This document shows positions 57,380-64,000 of a DNA stretch of 64,000 nucleotides, piece after piece. The DNA lies in the NCBI RefSeq assembly GCF_036059255.1, contig NZ_CP107947.1:1736001-1800000 (forward strand), given 5' to 3'. Each line of letters opens with the position of its first letter. The first letter of the stretch is position 1. The position numbers and the translations under genes were made by a program. Below the pieces are notes generated by a model. The model saw only the letters and a list, made by a program, of their open reading frames with translations, was not told where the DNA came from and did no database searches. The DNA comes from Micromonospora sp. NBC_00389. Its GTDB lineage: Bacteria; Actinomycetota; Actinomycetes; Mycobacteriales; Micromonosporaceae.

Positions 57380-57649
57380 GTGGCCGGGATTCGCCTCGCG
57401 TGGCTCGCTGTGCCCTTGCTGGTCGTTCTTGTGCTGGTCGTCGTCGTGGCACGGGGGCGTCGACGCAGGGCGGCGTCCCTGGCGGACAGCAGGCAAATGG
57501 AGCTAGCTACTGCCCGCAAGGCGATCCGCCAGAGCGCCCGCGAAAGCCGCCGGCGTCGCCCCGGCAGTCTTCGAGGTAAAGGCGGCGGTGGTAACGAGGG
57601 CCAGGCTCTCGACGCCGGCGTGACAAGTGAGTCCGGCGGTATGCCATAG
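57380..57649 (+). CDS. Small single-pass membrane protein of the element
   Basis: This 89-residue protein has one helix (WLAVPLLVVLVLVVVVARGR), then a very basic tail (RRRRAASLADSRQMELATARKAIRQS, quoted in part) and a GKGGGG stretch. The GTG lies 6 bases after TACCCT, a leaderless start. AICEs often encode small membrane proteins for spread of the plasmid form in the mycelium, but this one has no motif that proves that role. Confidence 0.55.
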   Translation: MAGIRLAWLAVPLLVVLVLVVVVARGRRRRAASLADSRQMELATARKAIRQSARESRRRRPGSLRGKGGGGNEGQALDAGVTSESGGMP

Positions 57650-58023
57650 TTCGCTGGGTCGTCTGTGCGCCTGCTGCCGGATGCGCCCGGCCAGCCCGCC
57701 GCCCGTGACCCCGGTGCCGCTTGCACCCGCGCCCAAACTGACCGGCCAGGGGTCGGTGAGTTGAAGCGGAACTAAGAGCCGCTATCCCGCAACCAGCGGA
57801 AACGATGCTCGACGCCTGCTCATGCGGCGTCTCACGCTTCCATGGTTCGGCACTGGTTGACGACGTTTCACAGTGTCTTGTGCCCCCAGAGTGCCCCAGC
57901 GCACTCCCGCCAGCCCCGACAGGCATTGAACAGGCTGAGTAACATGAGTCCCGTGAGCGCCAAGCGACTGACTCCTCGGTCCGAAACCCGCCTACCCAGG
58001 CGGGGCAAGCCCTGGGAGTCAAG
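57650..58023. other. Gene-free stretch of 374 bases
   Basis: No gene, RNA or strong hairpin is evident. Open frames on both strands lack start signals or family resemblance. Confidence 0.5.
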
Positions 58024-58248
58024 TTGCTTGAAGTCGGTTCGTCGATCGCTGGTGGCGCCGCGCCGTGGGCCCTTGCCGCCCTGGTCGTCGCTCCATGCGC
58101 CCGACTGCTGTTGATCTGGATCATCTCGCTGTGGTCCTTGAGGGCTGACGAGGTCGGGCGGGATTACGCGCTCCGTCTCCTCAAGCTGCTCCTCGCTAGC
58201 CGGGTCGGAACTGCCACTCGGAGCAGACGACAGCGTGATGGTGCCTAG
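58024..58248 (+). CDS. Candidate 74-residue membrane protein
   Basis: A TTG start lies 7 bases after GGGAG. The product has a hydrophobic segment APWALAALVVAPCARLLLIW to about residue 40 and then a basic amphipathic helix RDYALRLLKLLLASR. Small proteins of this type are common in actinobacteria, often of unknown function. It lies inside the decayed element. The start codon and the short length make it tentative. Confidence 0.4.
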   Translation: MLEVGSSIAGGAAPWALAALVVAPCARLLLIWIISLWSLRADEVGRDYALRLLKLLLASRVGTATRSRRQRDGA

Positions 58249-58467
58249 CGGCTGCTCCACCCCCGGGACCCTGCCTGAGCGCACCAACAGTTCACCAACT
58301 ACAGGTAAGACAGTCCCCAAGCCCCAGGCAGTCGCCTCCCTCATGGCCAGCTACCTGGGCAAACCCCGTCGCCAAGGGTCGACGGTGGTTGTCGTTGTGC
58401 AGCCCTTGACGGCCTGGCGACGGCCTAGAAGCAAGACAGACCCGTTCCTCTGTCCCGGAGGTTGGCG

Positions 58468-58674
58468 ATGCCAGAGCTGCCGGATTTGCTGCTTCCTTCA
58501 CTTCCCGTCCTTGGGACGTTGCTTGGAGTTGCGCTCGGAGCTTGGTGGCAGGGCCGCAGTTCGCTGAAGCTGCTTCGCGAGCAGTCCAGGGAGACATGGT
58601 CTACGCGAAGACACCAAGTGCGACACGAGCAGTCCATGCGGCTGTTCGACGACAGGCGCGTGGCATACCTCCAA
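58468..58674 (+). pseudogene. Truncated membrane protein gene
   Basis: The frame opens with ATG after CGGAGG and reads MPELPDLLLPSLPVLGTL, a transmembrane helix to about residue 28, then a coiled-coil-like charged stretch (SLKLLREQSRETWSTRRHQ) to about residue 69. After VAYLQ the sequence turns abruptly into proline- and arginine-rich noise that is unlike a protein. It appears to be the 5' remnant of a longer gene, typical of element decay. Confidence 0.5.
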
Positions 58675-59572
58675 TCCCGCGTAACCACCCACGGACCGCA
58701 ACCCGCCGACGGGTCTTCAACCATCTCGGAGCCCGAGCGCCCCCGCCGGAGGCGTAGTAACCGCAACCCCGCCACCGGCCGCCAGCTCGCCGACGCGGCC
58801 GGCGTGCGCTCCCCTACGCCGCGCGGGCTCGTGGCCGCGCGACCCGGCCGGCTGCCGGCCCACCACCACCCGGGTCAACCGCCTGTCGTTCTGCGGCGGC
58901 CCCCTTGGGCTTCCCGCTTCCGCGCCAGCCGCCGGGCGTGTTGCGTGTCCGGAGTCGGAGCGCCAGCGGAGCGACGGACGCGCGCCCAGGCGGCGGCGCG
59001 TGCGGTCCGTTCAGGGCCGCCTTGATAGACGTACAGAAAGTCCTCCCACATCGGCCGGCAGCCGGCGGCCCGCCTCCGGTGACATCACGGCGGGTTGACG
59101 TGTCGGCACCCGGTGCTACTCTGGCGCTCGTCGAGCACGCCAGCGCGGCCTTCTTGCCGGATCGCTGGACTCGATGTTGGAGATGCCGAGCGGCCTTTCT
59201 ACCGCTGATGCGGGACACGTCCCGCCGGCTCTCAATCGCACCGGCCGCTGTGCCGGCTCCCCGAATTCGCTGAGCGGCCCAGTACGGCCTTCCCTGCCGT
59301 CCACGATGGCCCGAATTCGCTCCCAGCTCCACGGGTGGGGGCAGCCTCCGGCAACCCCCCGGATGCCGGCATTCCAGGCTCCCCACCCGTGCCACCCTCA
59401 CTCATCAGGTCCACGAGCGCAAAGGACACCGCCCATCGGCGGAACGAATCCGCCCTCCGGCGTGAGCCGCCCTTCCGGCGGTGCCAGGAGACACGACGAT
59501 CACCACCAGCGGACAGACGTCCACGGCTGGTGGTGCTTCGTCTTCCGTCCCTGCCACCCCGTGAGGAGAGCC
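58675..59572. other. 900-base region without genes; structured in its last 250 bases
   Basis: No credible gene is found. From 59330 a set of inverted repeats begins: a nested stem at 59330-59391, a GGCGGA/TCCGCC stem near 59440, and a 10-bp perfect stem at 59501-59535. This is directly in front of the replication initiator and resembles a leader or replication origin. Confidence 0.55.
59330..59535 (+). promoter_or_regulatory. Stem-loop cluster before rep (candidate origin)
   Basis: CACGGGTGGGG (59330-59340) pairs with 59381-59391, continued after a 2-base bulge by AGCCT/AGGCT, with a CCGGCA/TGCCGG hairpin nested in the loop. Further on CACCACCAGC (59501-59510) pairs with 59526-59535. HUH initiators nick at such hairpins, so a double-strand origin or a rep regulatory leader is plausible. 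Confidence 0.45.
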
Positions 59573-61141
59573 GTGTCCACACCCCTCGACCTGTTCCGTC
59601 CCGGCGTTGCCAGCGGCCGTGACGCCCAAGCCTTGCACCGTGCCGCCACGCCTGAGTTTTCCGGCTGGCTGGAGCACACCCGCACCGCCGGCGGCTGCGC
59701 CCGCCCTGTTCGCCTCACCGGCACGATCGCCGCTGTCGAGCGGCAGACCGGCCGGGTCCTGGGCGAGCAGCACACCGACGAGCTGCCCGACGGGGCGCTC
59801 TACAAGGCGTGCGGCAACCGCCGCGAATCACAGTGCCCAGACTGCGCCTGGGTCTACGCCGGTGACGCCTACCAAGTCGTGCGCTGCGGCTTGACTGGCG
59901 GCAAGGGCGTCCCTGCCTCGGTAGGCAGACACCCGGTCGTCTTCGCCACCTTCACCGCACCATCCTTCGGCGTGGTCCACCACCGGTACATCCCGCGTCA
60001 CACCTGCGCTACCCGGCAGCGCTGCGACTGCCGCCCGGCTCCCTGCCGTGCCCGCCACACCGCCGGCACCTGCCAGCACGGACAGCCCGCAGCGTGCTTC
60101 GCCCGTCACGACGCCGACGATCCGCGGCTCGGACAGCCGTTGTGCCTGGACTGCTACGACCACGGACACCAGGTCGTCTGGAACTACCTCTCGGGCGAGC
60201 TGTGGCGGCGCACCAAGCAGGCCATCGAACGGCACCTCGCCGCGCTCTGCCGGCGACGCGGCATCCCCTTCGTCCAAGTCGTCACCGACTCCGGCAAGGT
60301 GCGACGGGTGCCGCCGGTTCGGGTGTCGCACGGGAAGGTCGCCGAGATGCAGCGCCGGGCAGCCGTGCACTTCCACGTCCTGCTGCGCCTCGACGGCGTC
60401 GCCCCCGACGACCCAGGCGCGCTCGTGCCGCCGCCGGCCGGCATCACCGTCGACGACCTGGAGGAAGCCGTCCGCGTCGCAGCCTCCCGGATGACCCTCA
60501 CCACACCCGCACACCCCGACCGGCCGCAAGGCTGGCTGGTGGCCTGGGGCGAGCAGGTCGACGTCCGCCGAATCAACAGCGCCGGCGGCGAGCCAACCGA
60601 CGGCAAGGTGGCCGCCTACCTGGCCAAGTACGCCACCAAGGCGACCGAAGCCACTGGCCACCAGTCCACCCGACTCACCCCCGCCACCGTTGACGACTAC
60701 GCCGACTCGGAAGGTGACCATCTCGCCCGCCTCATCGACGCCTGCTGGCACCTCGGACGGCCCGCCGGCACCGACACCACCAGCGGCGCCGCAACAGCCG
60801 GCGACGGTCAAGGCAGCCTTGACGCCAAACCGAACTTCTACGCCGGGCTGCGCCGCTGGTCGCACATGCTCGGTTTTGGCGGCCACTTCCTCACCAAGGC
60901 CCGCCGCTATTCCGTCACCTTCGGCCTGCTCCGCGACACCCGCGCCACCTACCGCCGCACCGAGGACGACGACACCACCGACACCATCACCGTCGGCACC
61001 CTCACCTACATCGGGGCCGGCTGGCTTACCGAAGGCGACGCACTCCTCGCCAACACCGCCGCCCGGCAGCGACGGGAGCGCACACGCATCGGTCGGGAAG
61101 AACTCGCGCACGAAGCCTGGCTCACCGGGGCCGCCGCATGA
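59573..61141 (+). CDS. Rolling-circle replication initiator (RepSA-like, HUH)
   Basis: This 522-residue initiator is found in AICEs such as pSAM2. It has several Cys pairs (SQCPDCAWVYAGDAY; RQRCDCRPAPCRARH; LCLDCYDHG) that may bind zinc. The HUH motif lies in AAVHFHVLLRLDG (His266, His268) and the Tyr motif in VAAYLAKYATKATE (Tyr349 and Tyr353). GAGGAGA precedes the GTG. The stop overlaps the ATG of the excisionase gene (ATGA). The active-site residues are all present, so the protein may still work. Confidence 0.9.
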   Translation: MSTPLDLFRPGVASGRDAQALHRAATPEFSGWLEHTRTAGGCARPVRLTGTIAAVERQTGRVLGEQHTDELPDGALYKACGNRRESQCPDCAWVYAGDAYQVVRCGLTGGKGVPASVGRHPVVFATFTAPSFGVVHHRYIPRHTCATRQRCDCRPAPCRARHTAGTCQHGQPAACFARHDADDPRLGQPLCLDCYDHGHQVVWNYLSGELWRRTKQAIERHLAALCRRRGIPFVQVVTDSGKVRRVPPVRVSHGKVAEMQRRAAVHFHVLLRLDGVAPDDPGALVPPPAGITVDDLEEAVRVAASRMTLTTPAHPDRPQGWLVAWGEQVDVRRINSAGGEPTDGKVAAYLAKYATKATEATGHQSTRLTPATVDDYADSEGDHLARLIDACWHLGRPAGTDTTSGAATAGDGQGSLDAKPNFYAGLRRWSHMLGFGGHFLTKARRYSVTFGLLRDTRATYRRTEDDDTTDTITVGTLTYIGAGWLTEGDALLANTAARQRRERTRIGREELAHEAWLTGAAA

Positions 61142-61335
61142 GCCGTGATTTCACCCCGCGCTGGTACTCGCCCGCTGAGGTCGCCGTCCTGCTCGGCTTC
61201 GGCATATCCAAGGTCAAGATGAAGATCGCTACCGGCGAGCTGCGCTCCATCAAGGACGGCAAGTACCGCCGCATCCTCCCCGAATGGGTCGACGACTACA
61301 TCCGCGAACAGGTCGAACGTCAGGAGGCAGCCTGA
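61138..61335 (+). CDS. Excisionase (MerR-like helix-turn-helix)
   Basis: This 65-residue DNA-binding protein has WYSPAEVAVLLGFGISKVKMKIATGELRSIKDG (first 20 residues quoted are WYSPAEVAVLLGFGISKVKM) and RRILPEWVDDYI, the excisionase pattern. It binds near the attachment site and turns the integrase toward excision. The ATG overlaps the rep stop, and its own stop overlaps the integrase start, so rep, xis and int are coupled. Confidence 0.88.
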   Translation: MSRDFTPRWYSPAEVAVLLGFGISKVKMKIATGELRSIKDGKYRRILPEWVDDYIREQVERQEAA

Positions 61336-62555
61336 TGCCGGGACGTGCACGCGCCAACGGTGAAGGCTCGATCTTCGCGTACCGCAACGGCTTCGCCGCG
61401 TACGTCTGGGTCGAGAAGCCCGACGGCAAGCGGGGCCGGAAGTGGGTCTACGGCAAGACTCGAGAGGAGGTCCACGACAAGTGGATCAAGCTGCATGGGC
61501 AGGCCAAGGCTGGCCCGGTGGCGACCCGCTCTCCGACGGTGGGGGAGTACGCCGGCTACTGGCTGCGCGAGATCGTCAGACCGAACCTGGCCCCCGGCAG
61601 CTACGTCACCTACGAGGTGGTGGTCCGGCTTTACCTCGTACCGGGGCTGGGCCGGAAGCGCCTCGACAAGCTGCGGGTCAGCGACGTTCAGACGTGGATT
61701 AACGAGGTCGGGCGGACCTGCCAGTGCTGCGCCCAGGGGAAAGACGAGCGGCGGAAGCCCGCCCAACGTCGCTGCTGTGCCCTTGGTCGCTGCTGCCGGG
61801 ATCTGCCCTCGGCGACCAGCGTCACCCACCTGCGGACCGTGCTCCGGACGCTCCTGTCCCAGGCGATCACCGAAGGGCTGATCAGCCGCAACGTCGCGTC
61901 CCTGGTGAAGCTGCCACCGGTACGGAAGCGCAAGCGGAAGGCGTGGGCGAGTGACGAGGCCCGGCGCTTCCTGGAGTCCGCCCGCGCCGACGATGACCCT
62001 CTCTACGCCGCGTACGTCCTGGTCCTGGTGCTCGGGCTGCGCAAGGGCGAGATGTTGGGGCTCACCTGGGCTGACGTCGACCTCGACGCGGGTGAGTTGA
62101 CCATCGATCGGCAGCTCCAGCGAGTCGGTGCCGAACTGCTGCACCGGGAGACGAAGACGGCAGCCTCGGACGCCACTCTGCCGCTGCCGGACATCTGCAC
62201 CGTGGCGCTCGACCGCCGCCGCGCCGCGCAGACCGCCGCCCGGGACACTGCCGGACCCGCATGGCAGCCGTCGGAACTCGTCTTCACCACCCGCTACGGC
62301 CGGCCGGTTGAGCCGCGCAACTTCAACCGCTTCTGGGACCGGCGCTGCGACGCGGCGGGAGTCCGGCGCATCACCGTGCGGGACGCCCGGCGGACCTGTG
62401 CCTCGCTCCTGGCTGACCTGGACGTGCATCCCTGGGTTGCGATGCAGATCCTTCGGCACGCTCAGTTCGCCATCACCATGGAGATCTACACGGTGGTTTC
62501 CTCGGCGGCCACCCGCGACGCCCTCAAGCGGCTCGGCAGCGCGCTGGACCGGTGA
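61335..62555 (+). CDS. Tyrosine-type integrase, catalytic His replaced
   Basis: This 406-residue integrase belongs to the AICE type, with an N-terminal core-binding domain, a Cys-rich insert (CQCCAQGKDERRKPAQRRCC, residues about 132-152) and a catalytic domain. Arg of LGLRKGEMLGLTW, Lys of ETKTAASDATLPL and Tyr385 of MEIYTVVS are present. The HxxR motif reads RDAR (residues 349-352): His is changed to Arg through two base changes. The second His/Trp site LRHAQF is intact. It lies next to tRNA-Lys. Activity may be reduced. Confidence 0.9.
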   Translation: MPGRARANGEGSIFAYRNGFAAYVWVEKPDGKRGRKWVYGKTREEVHDKWIKLHGQAKAGPVATRSPTVGEYAGYWLREIVRPNLAPGSYVTYEVVVRLYLVPGLGRKRLDKLRVSDVQTWINEVGRTCQCCAQGKDERRKPAQRRCCALGRCCRDLPSATSVTHLRTVLRTLLSQAITEGLISRNVASLVKLPPVRKRKRKAWASDEARRFLESARADDDPLYAAYVLVLVLGLRKGEMLGLTWADVDLDAGELTIDRQLQRVGAELLHRETKTAASDATLPLPDICTVALDRRRAAQTAARDTAGPAWQPSELVFTTRYGRPVEPRNFNRFWDRRCDAAGVRRITVRDARRTCASLLADLDVHPWVAMQILRHAQFAITMEIYTVVSSAATRDALKRLGSALDR

Positions 62556-62602
62556 GGCGCTACTGCTGTACTTCGCTGCTGTACCGGCCGGAATTACGGC
62601 AA

Positions 62603-62626
62603 CAGCGGCCCCGCAAAGGGCCGCTG
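62603..62626. terminator. 9-bp hairpin between int and tRNA-Lys
   Basis: CAGCGGCCC (62603-62611) pairs with 62618-62626 around 6 bases and would end transcripts from both sides. Confidence 0.6.
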
Positions 62627-62639
62627 ACCTGCGGATAAG

Positions 62640-62711
62640 TGGGCCGCCAGGGACTCGAACCCTGAACCTATGGATTAAAAGTCCACAGCTCTGCCATTGA
62701 GCTAGCGGCCC
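62640..62711 (-). tRNA. tRNA-Lys (TTT)
   Basis: The 72-base cloverleaf has acceptor GGGCCGC/GCGGCCC, D-arm GCTCAATGGCAGAGC, anticodon loop CTTTTAA and T-arm CAGGGTTCGAGTCCCTG. CCA is not encoded. It is the probable attachment site for the integrative element read from the left. Confidence 0.97.
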
Positions 62712-62956
62712 GCGCGCTCAGGTTACCCGACGGTGAGCGCCAACGACTCTCGGCTTCCGGCCGGCCGTCGATGTCTACGGCTGGCTGATGCTCGCCGCAC
62801 CTGATCATCACCAGATCGGCGACCCGGCGGTGTCCGACGCGCTGGATGGCCCTTTGTCGGGGATGTGGAGTGGATCAAGCCGCGCCGCGCCGGGCCGCGC
62901 CGGCGCCGCGCCGCGGTGGGTGGTTGGCGGGCGGCTGGGTGGGTACGGGGTCGGAC

Positions 62957-64000
62957 ATGCGGATCGTGGTGGTGGGGGCGAGCGGCAACGTCGGTACTGC
63001 GCTGCTGCGCCGGCTGGGCCGGGAGCAGGGCGTGGAGTTGGTCGGGGTGGCCCGGCGGCTGCCCGTGCCGGGGGCCGGCGAGCCGTACGACCAGGTGGAG
63101 TGGCACTCCTGCGATATCGGCGCGCCGGGCGCGGCCGGAAAACTCGGCGAGGTGTTCGCCGGTGCGGACGCTGTGGTGCACCTGGCCTGGCAGATCCAGC
63201 CCAGCCACGACCCGCGGGTGCTGCGCCGGACCAACGTCGACGGCAGCCGGGCGGTGTTCGACGCGCTGGTCCGGGCCGGCGTGCCGGCGCTGGTGTACGC
63301 CTCATCGGTCGGCGCCTACGCGCCCGGCCCGAAGGACCACCCGGTCAGCGAGCGTTGGCCGGCCACCGGGGTGCCCGGCTCGTCGTACAGCGAGCACAAG
63401 GCGGAGGTGGAGGCGCTGCTGGACGGGATCGAGCAGGACCACCCGACGCTCCGGGTGGTGCGGCTACGGCCCGGGCTGATCTTCCAGCGGGACGCCGGCG
63501 TGGAGATCACCCGCTACTTCCTCGGCCCGCTGGCGCCGGTGCGGCTGCTGCGCTTCGGCCGGATCCCGCTGGTGCCCACCAACCGCCGGCTGCGGATGCA
63601 GGCGGTGCACGCCGACGACGTGGCCGGCGCGTACACCCGGGCGGTGTTGGGTGACGCGCGCGGCGCCTTCAACGTCGCCGCGGACCCGGTGCTGACTCCG
63701 GAGCTGGTGGCTCGGCACTTCCACGGCTGGACGGTGCCGGTCGCCGCGCCGGTGCTGCGTGCGGCGGCGGCGTTGACCTGGCGGGCGCGGCTGCAGCCGG
63801 TCGACGCGGGCTGGGTGGAGCTGGGCCTGAACGCGCCGCTGATGTCCAGCGAGCGGGCGGAGGCCGAGCTGGGCTGGCAGCCCAAGATCGACGCGCTGAC
63901 CGCGCTCAAGGAACTGTTCGCCGGGATGGCCGACGGTGGCCACACCGGCAGCCCGCCGATGTCCGGGGCGTCGGACCTCCCCGGCCGCCCGGCCGGCCTG
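62957..64000 (+). CDS. NAD-dependent epimerase/dehydratase family protein (partial)
   Basis: The frame runs off the right edge after about 348 residues. It is an extended SDR: GASGNVG near residue 8 for NAD, VVHLAWQ near residue 76, YASSVGAYAPGP near residue 115, and YSEHK, the catalytic Tyr-Lys pair, near residue 150. RLRPGLIF and a HADDVAGAYTRAV segment follow, as in nucleotide-sugar epimerases. The ATG has weak upstream signals, and the substrate is not evident. It begins after the tRNA-Lys gene, on the other strand. Confidence 0.88.
   Translation, partial: MRIVVVGASGNVGTALLRRLGREQGVELVGVARRLPVPGAGEPYDQVEWHSCDIGAPGAAGKLGEVFAGADAVVHLAWQIQPSHDPRVLRRTNVDGSRAVFDALVRAGVPALVYASSVGAYAPGPKDHPVSERWPATGVPGSSYSEHKAEVEALLDGIEQDHPTLRVVRLRPGLIFQRDAGVEITRYFLGPLAPVRLLRFGRIPLVPTNRRLRMQAVHADDVAGAYTRAVLGDARGAFNVAADPVLTPELVARHFHGWTVPVAAPVLRAAAALTWRARLQPVDAGWVELGLNAPLMSSERAEAELGWQPKIDALTALKELFAGMADGGHTGSPPMSGASDLPGRPAGL

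Larger units (their letters stand above)
57017..62640. mobile_element. Decayed actinomycete integrative element (AICE) at tRNA-Lys
   Basis: GntR fragment, small membrane ORFs, a truncated gene, an HUH replication initiator, an excisionase and a tyrosine integrase occur in the usual rep-xis-int order. The integrase ends 85 bases from the 3' end of a tRNA-Lys gene, the usual attachment site of such elements. The FtsK-like transfer gene is missing. I could not see a second copy of the tRNA 3' end on the left, so that boundary is approximate. Confidence 0.7.

Overview
The window is a high-GC actinobacterial chromosome segment, most like Micromonosporaceae (Micromonospora or a close relative). The grounds are the GC-rich codon use, the purF-purM-DUF3073-valine dehydrogenase-bldC order (known, from memory, from the Streptomyces purM-to-bldC region), F420-dependent enzymes, DUF574-type methyltransferases, Glu-Asp-Phe tRNA clustering and many leaderless genes preceded by a TANNNT -10 box. 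The genus is an inference.

1-6.4 kb: the 3' end of purF and all of purM. A two-gene RiPP locus follows (radical SAM maturase plus a 78-residue precursor ending in W/F-x-N motifs, AmcB/AmcA-like), then DUF3073, a valine/leucine dehydrogenase, a conserved hypothetical gene and bldC. 6.4-14.4 kb: an F420-dependent oxidoreductase and a methyltransferase diverge; then a calcium-loop repeat protein, a coupled 3-hydroxyacyl-CoA dehydrogenase/enoyl-CoA hydratase pair behind a possible uORF, a branched-chain-type binding lipoprotein, a frameshifted DUF2786 gene, 26-bp tandem repeats, an SRPBCC protein and a hypothetical gene.

14.5-20 kb is a scarred region: an SDR gene without its N-terminus abuts an IS110-family element, then come a membrane protein, IS21-like end repeats, a 26-bp hairpin, a Nudix gene, two very small membrane protein genes and the 3' half of a tRNA-Met. 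It ends at the tRNA-Glu/Asp/Phe cluster. 20.4-27.6 kb: a polysaccharide deacetylase lipoprotein, then a carotenoid locus in which crtE, crtI, idi and a MerR/B12-type regulator read leftward and crtB diverges, and a serine hydrolase.

27.7-42.7 kb: a flavin disulfide reductase, then a sugar locus made of a LacI regulator, an ABC binding protein, two permeases, a GH13 alpha-glucosidase and two very large secreted GH87-like alpha-1,3-glucanases with discoidin domains. I infer extracellular alpha-1,3-glucan breakdown, uptake of oligosaccharides and intracellular hydrolysis. 42.7-53.7 kb: an enoyl-CoA hydratase, a DUF2231-Rieske protein, a long palindrome, a PAP2 phosphatase, a DUF574 methyltransferase, two LtrA-like membrane proteins around a P1 aminopeptidase, a VOC protein, an anchored protein, and a NADAR gene coupled to a gene I cannot identify. 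53.7-56.8 kb: an arginyl-tRNA synthetase behind an arginine-rich leader peptide and attenuator-like hairpins, then a kinase-like protein and a zinc-finger protein.

57-62.7 kb is a decayed integrative element (AICE type): a GntR fragment, small membrane ORFs, a truncated gene, structured DNA ahead of an HUH replication initiator, an excisionase and a tyrosine integrase lacking its catalytic histidine, lying beside tRNA-Lys. The window ends inside an NAD-dependent epimerase gene.
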